Origin: G020351775 sp039588335 | Lineage (GTDB): Bacteria > Gemmatimonadota > Gemmatimonadetes > Gemmatimonadales > GWC2-71-9 | NCBI GenBank assembly: GCA_039588335.1 | Contig: JBDGZZ010000106.1 | Span: 1 to 27,064, forward strand | DNA length: 27,064 nucleotides | Direction of reading: 5' to 3' | Notes under the pieces: generated by a model | Told to the model about the DNA's origin: nothing | What the model saw: only the letters and a program-made list of their open reading frames with translations | Database searches by the model: none | In this document: positions 7,876 to 16,305 of the stretch, piece after piece | How the letters are laid out: the number at the start of each line of letters is the position of its first letter | Position numbering within the stretch: position 1 is the stretch's first letter | Program-made: the position numbers and the translations under genes

Positions 7876-8431
7876 AGGCAGAAGTGCTGGAATGTCAGCC
7901 AACTTCAGGTCCATCTCGACCAGCTCGACCCAGGGATTGATCAATCTCCGGGACGTGTTGTGCTGCTCATCGAAGGCCCGGCGCCCCTCGGGTCCGGCGA
8001 CGGCAACAGCCACCACGGTTCCCGTATATCCTGCTCCTGTCAGACTCACATTTTCAAGAATGCGTTTGGCGCATTCGGATGTCCCGCTGGCATCCCGGAT
8101 GTTTCGCCACGGATCTTCATTCTCTCTTCCACTTTCTACTCGACGACGAGGTTCATCACCCCGCAGCTCAGAGATGCTCGACGCGGCTTTTCTGGGAGGC
8201 TCTTCGGAGAAGTGGCCGCAGCCGTGGCAAGTGCTTTCCATTTCGATCCTCGAGACTCGATGCTTACACTCCCTGGGGTAGCATGGGAAAACCGTTCGTC
8301 CCGAGGCTCATCTGTTCCCACGTCCCAAGTGGGAGGGCTACGGGAGAGTTAATAAGGAATCGCAACCTCGAATCACCCGCGTCCTGGACCGAGACCGCCG
8401 CGAAGTGAATCGAACTAACCTCGGGATGCGT
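7876..8431. other. Region without a supported gene
   Basis: Several overlapping frames of 100-180 codons exist on both strands. None has a ribosome binding site plus recognisable domain, and their composition is that of non-coding GC-rich DNA. It probably represents decayed mobile-element sequence between an IS3 remnant and the tRNA-Ser-linked repeat. Confidence 0.4.
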
Positions 8432-8623
8432 GGGTGACGATTGGGTGACACACCAGAGTCCGTTCCTGTCCTCTGGTGTCTAATCCTGTCCGCTCCAACG
8501 CGAAGGGCCTTCGCCGAGCTAATCGACGAAGGCCCTTGCCATTCAACGTCTTCCCGGTGGCGGCGGCGAATGAGGGCTCGGGGATTTCGAGACCGTCCAG
8601 TTAAACCACTCCTGCACCTCTCC
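8432..8623 (-). repeat. Attachment-site-like composite repeat, copy 1 (type A, tRNA-Ser 5' half)
   Basis: Listed left to right on the plus strand. GGGTGAC occurs twice, 11 bp apart (8432 and 8443). Three 10-bp units of the TGTCC type follow (8467-8496), then a hairpin (8505-8535). Last is a 39-bp block (8585-8623) whose minus strand is the 5' half of tRNA-Ser(CGA), from the first acceptor base to the end of the anticodon loop CTCGAAA. The 3' half of the tRNA is absent. Copy 2 aligns over the whole length, with the same 89-bp distance between units and tRNA half. It is best read as an integrase attachment site. Confidence 0.8.
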
Positions 8624-8679
8624 AACATGAAGTGTATAAACGAATTACTCCCTTGGCCGCAACCTCTGATTTTTCCGTT

Positions 8680-8850
8680 GGCTACCCCATCGAGGTCGCT
8701 GTTGTCTTTCCGTGTCCACTGCTGTCCGCATCAACCGAAAGGCTCTTCGGACTCACAATGCCAAGAGGCACCAGTGATTGCCACTGGCGGAATGTACTCC
8801 AGCGATCGGGCGCTAATCAGCGGATTATTCAGGACAGATGGTCTCGAGGC
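8680..8850 (-). repeat. Attachment-site-like repeat, degenerate fifth copy (type B)
   Basis: GGCTACCCCATC (8680-8691) is followed by four in-phase 10-bp units (8693-8732, the last two clearly TGTCC-type). A CGAAA and a GGAATGT-CTCCAGCG segment follow, also found in the copy at 26796-27005. No tRNA half is present. At exactly the 110-bp distance seen in the other type B copies lies TCTCGAGGC (8842-8850), which matches the anticodon-loop core TTTCGAGAC at 7 of 9 positions. Confidence 0.6.
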
Positions 8851-9146
8851 TGCGATGGGAGGAAGCGATCTGGATGAGCCCCATCCACTGAAGCCATCAC
8901 CCAACCCGCCTGAGATCGACAGATGGGTCCAGGAGTGGCCACGAGGTAGCCAAGCCTACTAAGTGGTCGTTTCTCAATTCCTTATGGACGGCTATTTGAT
9001 TTCCAATCAGTCGGCTCGCAGTTTGGTTCCCCGACAGTCCAACTGGGTCATTGATGCCTGCTCGGCGCCCAATTGCAGCTATTCAGTCGCTTGCTGCCAT
9101 TGGTCTGTCGCGCCCCGTGCTCGGTCAAGTCTGCGACACTTCTGCA
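8851..9146. other. Intergenic, nothing recognised
   Basis: About 300 bp between the degenerate repeat and the end of the AraC-type gene show no supported gene, RNA or repeat. Confidence 0.4.
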
Positions 9147-10136
9147 TCACCCAATGCCGGTAGTTGCTGCGGATGCCGGTCGTCGCTCCGCGAGTAGTGA
9201 ATAGGCAGGGATCCCGAAGCGCTGCTTGAACTCCACGGAAAACCGACCCAGGTGGGTGAACCCGTGGTCCAGGGCGATTTGAGCGACACTCTGCTCCGCA
9301 GAATGAGTGGCCGCCAGAGCGCGCCGTGCGGCATCGAACCTCACGGCTTTGAGGTATTCGGTGACACTCAGATCAAAGCAATGACGGAAGCACCGCTGCA
9401 ACGTCCGGGCACTGACCTCGGCGGCAAGGCAAAGGTCTTGCAGGCGGATGGACTCCCGGTAATGCGTCTCGATGTATGCCTGGGCCCTCTCGGCCACTCT
9501 CCGGCAGGAGCGTGCGTCAGGCAATCGGTCGGACTCCCCGTAGCCCAGGCCTTCATCCAGCCAATCGAACACGGTTGCGAAGACGTTCGACACGAAACCC
9601 TGGTCCGGTACGCACTCCGGATGAGCGAGGATCTCGAGCACCTTGCCTCGGATGGTGTCGAGGCTCGTAGGGTCGCCCTCGACCACAACCGCTACCTCCG
9701 GGGGCTGGACGTCCGGCCAGAGTACCCCGATCAACTCGACGAACCTCTCCTGCGATATGACGATCGCCTCCGAGCCGGCCAGGTTCGGGCCCCATAGGTC
9801 GATTCCCGACGCGGCCGGGAGCAGCACGAGATTGCGCCTGGTCACCTCGGTCCCGAGCGCGCGGATCGGTTCGCCGGCGCTCCGGGGAAAAAGCAGGCAA
9901 ACCTTCTCTGGTGGAGATTCGAGACGGAACACGCTTGCCGTGCTGTAGCGATCGGCTGCGAAATCGGCCTGCTCCGTACTGAGCGCAGCGAGGTCACCCC
10001 GAAACTGCCGCCGACTCAGCTGTCGCACGTAATGGTTGACGCCCAGGCCCCGCATTCTCTCCTCGAGTTCCTCAGGTGACGTGACGATGTCTGTGCCGCT
10101 GATGGGTAGATCCGATGCGAATTGCTGGTAGTTCAT
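9147..10136 (-). CDS. AraC-family transcriptional regulator
   Basis: This is a DNA-binding regulator, probably of the divergent envelope operon that begins at 10371. The C-terminal 100 residues hold the two AraC helix-turn-helix motifs (LQDLCLAAEVSARTLQRCF and VAQIALDHGFTHLGRFSVEF, then KQRFG). The N-terminal about 200 residues form an effector or dimerisation domain without a clear match, of the type found in EutR-like AraC proteins (FADRYSTASVF, LLPAASGIDLWGP). The ATG at 10136 gives 329 residues. A GTG at 10184 would add 16 residues and cannot be excluded. The 235-bp gap to the divergent gene would contain the promoters of both. The inducer is unknown. Confidence 0.87.
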   Translation of the reverse strand: MNYQQFASDLPISGTDIVTSPEELEERMRGLGVNHYVRQLSRRQFRGDLAALSTEQADFAADRYSTASVFRLESPPEKVCLLFPRSAGEPIRALGTEVTRRNLVLLPAASGIDLWGPNLAGSEAIVISQERFVELIGVLWPDVQPPEVAVVVEGDPTSLDTIRGKVLEILAHPECVPDQGFVSNVFATVFDWLDEGLGYGESDRLPDARSCRRVAERAQAYIETHYRESIRLQDLCLAAEVSARTLQRCFRHCFDLSVTEYLKAVRFDAARRALAATHSAEQSVAQIALDHGFTHLGRFSVEFKQRFGIPAYSLLAERRPASAATTGIG

Positions 10137-10370
10137 TTCGACTGGGCCTTTGCCATGTATCCAGGTCGAGCGGCCTTCCGGCACTCATGTGGTGAAGTGG
10201 CAATGCTACCAATGGGTTACGCCAATTTGCAAGCACTGTCGCAATCTGGATAGACCAGTCCAATTTTCCAGTGTAGAAGACCTTTCGGAAAGCCCAACCC
10301 GATTTCTCCCCGACTACCAGACTCTCCGATTAGGAGCAGCCCTTTCGTCAACGCCTGAGGAGACCGTGCC

Positions 10371-11222
10371 ATGAGATTTTCGACCAGAATCGCCGTTTTT
10401 GGGGCCGCATGCTGCCTTCAGCTGCTGGCCCTCGCCCTCGGCCCGACAGGGGTGTTGGCCCAGGAGGATAACACGGGGACCAACCCGGCGAACTTCACAT
10501 ACGACGCGCGCCTCTATTTCGAGATGGCCGATCTGGACGACCCCCGCGGTTCGCTCATCACCAGTACGTATGAGCTCAGATGGCCGCTCGGCGGCGACGT
10601 GGCAAAGGTGACTGGGGCGGATGATGGCCTCTACAGCAAGCTGGGCAAGAAATTCGGGATGCGCGTGCGGGCACGCTTCAAAGACCTGAGTCTCGATAAC
10701 CCGGGTGAAGAAGTTTTCGGTACCTCTGAGGTGTCGGGGATCGGTGACATCGATGCGCGGGTGCTCTACATGGCGTATGCAAGCAAACGGATCATAATCG
10801 TTCCCGGACTCGAGGCAATCTTCGACACGGCGACGAACCCCGCTCTGGGAAACAATGCAAACGTACTCGCACCGGTGCTGTTCGCGGTCTTCCCCGGGGT
10901 CCTGGGTGGCCAGAGCCTCTTTGCCCCCGGATACCAATACCTGTTCGATATTTCGGGAGACGATACGAAGGTCAGCCGCAGTCAGATCGATCTCTATTTC
11001 GTATGGCTGCTGGGCAAGGGCGCCCACTGGCTGATCGTGGATCCCCAGGTCGTCATAGATCATGAGAACAAACAGGAGCCGGCCCTCGTCGAGGTCGAGT
11101 GGGGCTACATGATTGCACCCAGCGTGGGGGCAAGCACCTACCTACGACCGGGAGCCGGTATCGGCTCGGACAAGCCCTACGAGTGGAATCTCGAGTTTGG
11201 CTTCAAGTACGTATGGCGCTAG
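10371..11222 (+). CDS. Outer-membrane beta-barrel, MetA/SphA-like (phenol_MetA_deg type)
   Basis: This is a secreted outer-membrane protein of 283 residues. A signal peptide (MRFSTRIAVFGAACC..., cleavage after VLAQ) precedes alternating amphipathic strands, ending in an aromatic-rich strand WNLEFGFKYVWR with the terminal Arg/aromatic pattern of barrels. Such proteins are thought to be channels for hydrophobic or aromatic substrates. It is the first gene of a plus-strand run with a sulfatase, a second barrel, an Omp85 protein and a DUF2490 protein, and the AraC-type regulator is divergent. The ATG has a GAGGAGA-type site 8 bases upstream. The family call rests on overall pattern and context. 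Confidence 0.75.
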   Translation: MRFSTRIAVFGAACCLQLLALALGPTGVLAQEDNTGTNPANFTYDARLYFEMADLDDPRGSLITSTYELRWPLGGDVAKVTGADDGLYSKLGKKFGMRVRARFKDLSLDNPGEEVFGTSEVSGIGDIDARVLYMAYASKRIIIVPGLEAIFDTATNPALGNNANVLAPVLFAVFPGVLGGQSLFAPGYQYLFDISGDDTKVSRSQIDLYFVWLLGKGAHWLIVDPQVVIDHENKQEPALVEVEWGYMIAPSVGASTYLRPGAGIGSDKPYEWNLEFGFKYVWR

Positions 11223-11286
11223 TCACAAACGCGGCGACTGCTCAGGGACGCAGTCCGTTGACCAGCTGAATCAGGGGGCGAAGACC

Positions 11287-12729
11287 ATGAAACGACATGA
11301 AATGATTCTCGCGCTGATGACGTGCGCAGCTCTGTTGTGCTCGTCGGCTGCGCAGGCCCAGGACCAGCCCAACATCGTTCTGGTGTTCATGGACAACTTC
11401 GGCTGGGGTGAGCCGGGGTTCAATGGTGGTGGAATCGTGCGCGGGGCGCCGACGCCGCAGCTCGACCAGATCGCCAACGAGGGCCTGCGTCTGACCAACT
11501 TCAACGTCGAGGTTCAGTGCACACCGTCGCGCTCGGCGATCCTGACGGGCCGCTATGCAGTGCGCAGCGGGAACGGGACGGTCCCGCTCGGGGAAGGTGT
11601 CTATGGCCTGGTGCAGTGGGAAGTCACCATGGCGGAGATGCTGTCCGACGTTGGGTACGCCACCGGGATGTTCGGCAAGTGGCATCTCGGCCGGACGGAA
11701 GGGCGCTTGCCGACGGATCAAGGGTTCGACGAGTGGTATGGCGTTCCCAACTCGACGGACGAGTCCGTCTACTCATCGCTGCAGGGTTTTGCGGAGAGCG
11801 GATTGCCGGAGACGTTCGTCATGGAGGCAAAGAAGGGCAGCGTCCCGAGCAAGGTACGTCCCTATCGGCTCGACTACCGACCGTTGATCGATCGTGATCT
11901 AACCGATCGAGCCATCGATTTCATGAAGCGGCAGGCCAAAGCCGGCAAACCTTTTTTTGTCTACCTGCCCTATACCGCCACACATTTTCCGGCCATTCCT
12001 CATCCCGAATTCGTCGGGAAATCCGGGAACGGACCCTGGGGCGATCTGCTCATGCAGATCGACAGCTACATCGGGGAGCTTCTCGACACGATCGACGAGT
12101 TGGGCGTCACCGAGAATACGGTGTTCATCTTCACGGCCGACAATGGCCCGGAGGCCCTGGACTTCGGTGAGACATCCATGACCGTGGAGACCGCGATGCA
12201 TGGATCGGCCGGTCCCTGGCGATCGACTCTGTTCACGGGTTACGAGGGCGCCCTGCGGGTTCCGTTCGTGATTCGGTGGCCCGAGAAGATCGCAGCCGGT
12301 CGCGCCAGCGATGAGATCGTCCACGAAATGGACCTGTTCCCGACGATTGCAGCAATCGCAGGGGGGAAGGTCCCGCAGGACCGGCCCATCGACGGCATCG
12401 ACATGTCTGATTTCCTGCTCGGTAAGACAAATGAATCCGGCCGTGACGGTTTCATCGTGTACATGGGCAACGACATTTTCGGCGTGAAGTGGCGCAACTG
12501 GAAGCTCCACTTCAAGGAGCAGAGCGGCTGGAATGGCGTGCTGCGTGAGTACACCATGCCGCGACTCTATAACCTGATCAACGATCCCAAGGAAAAGGAC
12601 GATGTTCTTTTCCCTCACACGTGGGTGCCCAAGGCTGCACTGCCCCAGTTGGTGGAACACGTGACGTCGCTGAAGACGTATCCGCCCATTCCTGCCGGTG
12701 CGCCGGATCCGTATGAGCCGCCCAATTGA
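11287..12729 (+). CDS. Periplasmic arylsulfatase-type sulfatase
   Basis: This exported hydrolase cleaves sulfate esters. The signal peptide ends near AAQAQ. The formylglycine motif is intact (C78-T-P-S-R in CTPSRSAILTGRY), followed by GKWHLG and YTATHFP. The metal site contains D-N (FMDNFGWGE) instead of the usual D-D. This variant defines a known subgroup with an N-F-G-Y/W-G-E pattern, so activity is still expected. The second metal motif is FTADNGPEAL. It has 480 residues, normal length. The ATG at 11287 follows AGGGGGCGA. A formylglycine-generating enzyme must be supplied elsewhere. It lies 64 bp after a barrel gene, and the next barrel follows 71 bp later. This suggests sulfated aromatic or steroid-like compounds as substrates, which is inference only. 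Confidence 0.92.
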   Translation: MKRHEMILALMTCAALLCSSAAQAQDQPNIVLVFMDNFGWGEPGFNGGGIVRGAPTPQLDQIANEGLRLTNFNVEVQCTPSRSAILTGRYAVRSGNGTVPLGEGVYGLVQWEVTMAEMLSDVGYATGMFGKWHLGRTEGRLPTDQGFDEWYGVPNSTDESVYSSLQGFAESGLPETFVMEAKKGSVPSKVRPYRLDYRPLIDRDLTDRAIDFMKRQAKAGKPFFVYLPYTATHFPAIPHPEFVGKSGNGPWGDLLMQIDSYIGELLDTIDELGVTENTVFIFTADNGPEALDFGETSMTVETAMHGSAGPWRSTLFTGYEGALRVPFVIRWPEKIAAGRASDEIVHEMDLFPTIAAIAGGKVPQDRPIDGIDMSDFLLGKTNESGRDGFIVYMGNDIFGVKWRNWKLHFKEQSGWNGVLREYTMPRLYNLINDPKEKDDVLFPHTWVPKAALPQLVEHVTSLKTYPPIPAGAPDPYEPPN

Positions 12730-12800
12730 TGCTTCCTACGCTTGCAGCAGGCGGGAGCTTTGGAGCAACGACACAGGTTCTTGGATCGACCAGGGGGCGA

Positions 12801-13904
12801 ATGCCGATGAGAGTTGGAATCAAATGGTTTTGCAGACCGTTCATCGCCGGCGTGGTAGGAGCCGTGGTGTCCGTCATCCTGGTCGATTCTCCGCGAGCCC
12901 AGGTAGTTTCGCCCCTGCAGCCCGGGCATTACGTACCCGGGCTCATCAATGTCCGCGACATGGCGACGCCTCCCGAAGGCCTCACGGTGGTCTGGTACAA
13001 CTGGGGTATTTCGAGCGACACCTTCGTCGACCGGGACGGAAACGAGCGGAGCGGGCTGAATCTCAGCGATATCGACCCTGGCTACCCGGATCTCGACGTC
13101 GAGCTCGAGCTGAAGGGTTTTGCCACCGTGCCGGTCGTTGCCTGGGTGAAGAACACGCAACTGCTCGGGGGAGCCCGGTACATCGCTTTCGTTGCACCGA
13201 ACTGGCTGACGGCTGACTACAAGGTCGTGGGCGAGGTGAGTGAGGGTAGTGTCGACCCCGGGTACGTTGAAGGCAGTTTGTCGGGCTGGAGCGATCTCGC
13301 AGCCAGCCCGATCGGGTTGTCCTGGGCTTTCGGCCACTTCGGGGAAACTTCTGTGTCGGACGAGGACCTGGCTGCTCTGGGCATGCCGCCCCATCGCCGC
13401 TTCAACGTCACGACACTCTACGCGTTCGTCGCGCCCACGGGCCGGTATAGCTCCGGCGCCGACGACAATCTCGGCCTCGGCTTCTGGACGCACCAGTTCC
13501 AGGGATTCGGCTACTACTACCCGTTCGAGCATCAAGCGACGGCCCTGATGGCGGGATTGACCTACGAGTTGAACAGCAGCATTGAAGACGTCGACGTCAC
13601 CCCCGGTAACCGCCTGAGCTTAGAGTACGGTTTGAGTCAGTACTTCACGTCCTGGTTCGAACTATCAGTCCATGGCGCCCACAACTGGCAGATCACTGAT
13701 GACTCCGGGGGAGACGTGTTCTGGGATCCGACAGTACACGACAGGAAAAGCACGTTGATGTTGGGCGCCGGTTTCTGGCCATGGAAAGGTCGTCTCTACG
13801 CTACCGCCCGGTGGGGTTTCGACTATGGGCTCCGGCAGCGTTTCGACAACACCAACCTGATGCTAAACGTCATCTTTTTGACGGGTCTACTCGACGGGCG
13901 CTAG
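12801..13904 (+). CDS. Outer-membrane transporter-like barrel (SphA/MetA type)
   Basis: This secreted barrel has about 367 residues. A signal peptide (MPMRVGIKWFCRPFIAGVVG..., cleavage near SPRAQ) precedes the motif PGHYVPGLINVRDMATPPEG, typical of SphA-like outer-membrane proteins near aromatic or alkane degradation genes. Many amphipathic strands follow. YAFVAPTGRY is a family hallmark. The ATG at 12801 is preceded by AGGGGGCGA, the same leader string as before the sulfatase. An earlier ATG at 12729 overlaps the sulfatase stop but would add 24 residues without signal-peptide character. It is likely co-transcribed with the sulfatase and may import its substrate. Confidence 0.8.
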   Translation: MPMRVGIKWFCRPFIAGVVGAVVSVILVDSPRAQVVSPLQPGHYVPGLINVRDMATPPEGLTVVWYNWGISSDTFVDRDGNERSGLNLSDIDPGYPDLDVELELKGFATVPVVAWVKNTQLLGGARYIAFVAPNWLTADYKVVGEVSEGSVDPGYVEGSLSGWSDLAASPIGLSWAFGHFGETSVSDEDLAALGMPPHRRFNVTTLYAFVAPTGRYSSGADDNLGLGFWTHQFQGFGYYYPFEHQATALMAGLTYELNSSIEDVDVTPGNRLSLEYGLSQYFTSWFELSVHGAHNWQITDDSGGDVFWDPTVHDRKSTLMLGAGFWPWKGRLYATARWGFDYGLRQRFDNTNLMLNVIFLTGLLDGR

Positions 13905-13967
13905 GGGTTGGGCGACCGGCCTCGCGGACCCGTAGAGGCTCGGACTGCGTTTCGATACTCCACCGAG

Positions 13968-15227
13968 ATGGAAACACCAGCATGTTCCCGATCCCGAGCA
14001 TCGCGAGATGATGGCCTCATCACGGAGATACGGATCGTCGGCAATGAGACCACTCGCATCGGAATCATCAAGGCCGCGATGCAATCGAAGGCAGGTGAAG
14101 TGTACACGCGCGAAGCGGCGGTTCTCGATTACAAGTGGATTACGCAGCTCGGCGTGTTCACGTCCATCCGTTTCGAGACGATCGAGGAGAACGACGGCAT
14201 TGTCCTGGTTGTGACCCTGACGGAAGTGAACCGGTACACGCCGGCTCCAGTGATCAAGGTTACCGACGAGAACGGATTGAGTATCGGTGCGAGCTTCACT
14301 TCCACGAACGTGCTCGGCGTAGCGGCAAAGGCCAGCGCGTACTTCACGGTGGGTGGCGTAACAAACTTCGGCGTTCGGTACAAAGACCCCTGGATTCCCG
14401 GGAGAAGCTGGTGGTTCGGGTACACGTTGAGCTACGAACATGCCGAGCGTCCCAATGAGATCTATCATTTCGACGAACGCAGCGACGACGTGTTCTTCGA
14501 GCTGGAGCACAACGTCACGAATAAAGTCAGATGGGGACCCCGACTCACGTATCTCGCGGTTCGGAGCGATCAGCCGGGCGTCACGTTGTCCCCGGACAAC
14601 GTCGACCATATACCTGCATTGGGAGCGTTTGCGCGATTCGACGGACGAGACCTGCCGATCTACCCGACGCAAGGCTGGTGGGCGGGGCTGGACATCATCA
14701 AGTACGGGCCGGGAGGCTTGGGCGACCCCGACTACTGGCAAGCCAGCTTGGATGTGCGCCGATATCTCCGGCTTGGTGGCCAGTTCAACTCGTTGGCTCT
14801 GTACTCGCTGGCCACTCTGAGCAGCGGCGAAGTCGGAGCCGACATACCCATCTACATGCAGTTCAACCTCGGCGGCGCCAATTCGGTGAGAGGATGGAGC
14901 CTCGGGTCACGGGAGGGAAAGAATCAGTTCATCAATACGGTTGAATACTGGCATGTACTGATGGGCCACAAGGCGTGGCGGATATGGTTCTTCAAGTTTG
15001 CGCTGGGCTTCCAGCTCGGGGTGTTCGGCGACGTGGGAACTGCGTGGTCCAACCGAGACGCGTTCCACCGCAACTGGGTCGCGGGCGGTGGCGCGGGACT
15101 CCGTTTGCTGATGCCCGCTAGCGTCATGTTCCGGTTCGACCTCGCCGCCGGTGAAGAAGGAATTGGCGTCAGGTTCTTCATCTCCGGCAAGGAGAAGGCC
15201 GTCGCCCAGAGAGATCGCGTGCGGTAG
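13968..15227 (+). CDS. Omp85-family (BamA/TamA-like) surface antigen with one POTRA domain
   Basis: This predicted outer-membrane protein of about 419 residues has a single POTRA repeat (ITEIRIVGNETTRIGIIKAA ... LGVFTSIRFETIEE) followed by a 16-strand barrel. The barrel includes the conserved lid-lock motif NSVRGWSLG (VRGY-like) and a final FRFDLAAGEEGIGVRFFIS strand. One-POTRA proteins of this size occur beside specific cargo genes and are thought to export or insert particular proteins or lipids. No signal peptide is visible from the ATG at 13968 or from a TTG at 13908, so the N-terminus may be truncated or misread. It lies between a transporter barrel and a DUF2490 gene. Confidence 0.8.
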   Translation: METPACSRSRASRDDGLITEIRIVGNETTRIGIIKAAMQSKAGEVYTREAAVLDYKWITQLGVFTSIRFETIEENDGIVLVVTLTEVNRYTPAPVIKVTDENGLSIGASFTSTNVLGVAAKASAYFTVGGVTNFGVRYKDPWIPGRSWWFGYTLSYEHAERPNEIYHFDERSDDVFFELEHNVTNKVRWGPRLTYLAVRSDQPGVTLSPDNVDHIPALGAFARFDGRDLPIYPTQGWWAGLDIIKYGPGGLGDPDYWQASLDVRRYLRLGGQFNSLALYSLATLSSGEVGADIPIYMQFNLGGANSVRGWSLGSREGKNQFINTVEYWHVLMGHKAWRIWFFKFALGFQLGVFGDVGTAWSNRDAFHRNWVAGGGAGLRLLMPASVMFRFDLAAGEEGIGVRFFISGKEKAVAQRDRVR

Positions 15228-15358
15228 TGTCCAGTTTTGCAGGAAGGCCAGTGACCTGTCGGCCGGGACCTATCACGAGATTCGGCGGGCGGATACTATC
15301 GAGACTTGGAGTACAGGCTAGCGTCATGCTGCTGAGTGCAATCTCGAAGCGGACACTT

Positions 15359-16132
15359 ATGCGTCGCTCCTGGGTGGGGTGGATTCTAGCGGTCAATCTT
15401 CTCGTCGCGGCAGTTACCATGCCGGCTAGTGCCCAGGATTCCGAGCCAACGAATTGGCAGTACTATCTCGAGCACAAGTACAAGCAAAGGGTCGCAGAGA
15501 AATGGCGTCTGTCTTCGCGAATCCGATACCAGGAGTTGATCTCCACAGAAAATATCCTCCTCGGACAATGGAATCAGCTCTCGATCGATGCAGGCGGGGG
15601 TTTCATACCTGGCTCTACTGTTCGCGTGGATGGAGGCCTTCGTTTCTTTTACACGTGGATGAGGGAATCGGGGAACACTTGGGAGATAAGACTCTGGCAG
15701 GGAGCAAATCTGTTCTGGCCAGAGACCCATGGAGACTGGCGGAGGATTCTCCTGGTCCACTTCCTCCGACTCGAAGAGCGCTTCCAAAACCCTGGGGACA
15801 ATGATTATAGGTTCGCTCTGCGGGCGCGGTACAAACTCGGAACCGCCTTCCCTATCAATGCTCGAGACGTGCATGAGAAAGTGCTCTACGTCCCGATCTC
15901 CGTCGAAGTCTTCGCCAACCTGTTCAGCGAAATCGACGAGGTGTTTTACGACCAGTTTCGTTGGGCGATTGGGTTCGGCTACAGGATTAGTAGAACTTGG
16001 GGAGTCGAGCTGCGATACTCCCAGCGCAAGACCCGCGATACGAAAAACAACGAGTTTGATGTATCGAGCAACCTCATTGAGTTCTCGGTGAACTCGACTG
16101 TACGAATTGCTGATCTAGTAAGGGGCCAATAA
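15359..16132 (+). CDS. DUF2490 outer-membrane family protein
   Basis: This secreted protein of about 257 residues has a signal peptide (MRRSWVGWILAVNLLVAAV..., cleavage after PASAQ). The DUF2490 pattern follows: WQYYLEHKYKQRVAEKWRLS, RLSSRIRYQEL, LRLEERFQ and RFALRARYKL, with repeated aromatic-basic strands and a C-terminal barrel-like end. Function is unknown, but the family is predicted to form outer-membrane barrels. I use the ATG at 15359, where the signal peptide begins. Upstream ATG (15326) and GTG (15227) starts are possible, and the GTG adjoins the Omp85 stop. It is the last gene of the envelope run. Confidence 0.8.
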   Translation: MRRSWVGWILAVNLLVAAVTMPASAQDSEPTNWQYYLEHKYKQRVAEKWRLSSRIRYQELISTENILLGQWNQLSIDAGGGFIPGSTVRVDGGLRFFYTWMRESGNTWEIRLWQGANLFWPETHGDWRRILLVHFLRLEERFQNPGDNDYRFALRARYKLGTAFPINARDVHEKVLYVPISVEVFANLFSEIDEVFYDQFRWAIGFGYRISRTWGVELRYSQRKTRDTKNNEFDVSSNLIEFSVNSTVRIADLVRGQ

Positions 16133-16159
16133 AGGGTGTCGATGATGAGTGAACAAGTC

Positions 16160-16280
16160 CGACCTAACCCCCAGGCATCGATCCAGGTAGTGTTCTCAGT
16201 CTTGACCTGGATTAGGCACCAGAGGGGATTTGCGATGGCCTGCAAGCGTCGCACGCCCGAGCCGATCATTCCTGAGAAAG
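16160..16280 (+). mobile_element. IS3-family left-end remnant (terminal repeat and start of orfA)
   Basis: The DNA aligns with the minus strand of 24500-24615. It has a terminal repeat CGACCTAACCCCC at 16160, then the start of OrfA (LTWIRHQRGFAMACKRRTPE against the SLFAWIRHRRGFHNARKRHTPE version). The reading frame becomes meaningless after TPEPIIPEK. It is an old fragment lying just after the envelope operon. Confidence 0.7.
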
Positions 16281-16305
16281 ATCGTGTCCAATTCAACCCC
16301 AGGTG

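Noticed and set aside
7813..8241. 142-codon minus-strand frame ending in HIDRRHRRRSK
   Set aside because: Its end is the IS3 OrfB tail read in the wrong frame (the right frame gives HSSLAYRPPAPEAI). The upstream part matches nothing.
8585..8623. Complete tRNA-Ser genes at the four repeat copies
   Set aside because: Only the 5' half through the anticodon loop exists. The 3' anticodon stem, variable arm, T arm and acceptor strand are missing after every copy.
8338..8628. Small minus-strand proteins containing CRSGLTGRSR (also at 16447-16803 and 20854-21330)
   Set aside because: This peptide is what the tRNA-Ser 5' half gives when translated. It is a familiar spurious annotation and not a protein family.
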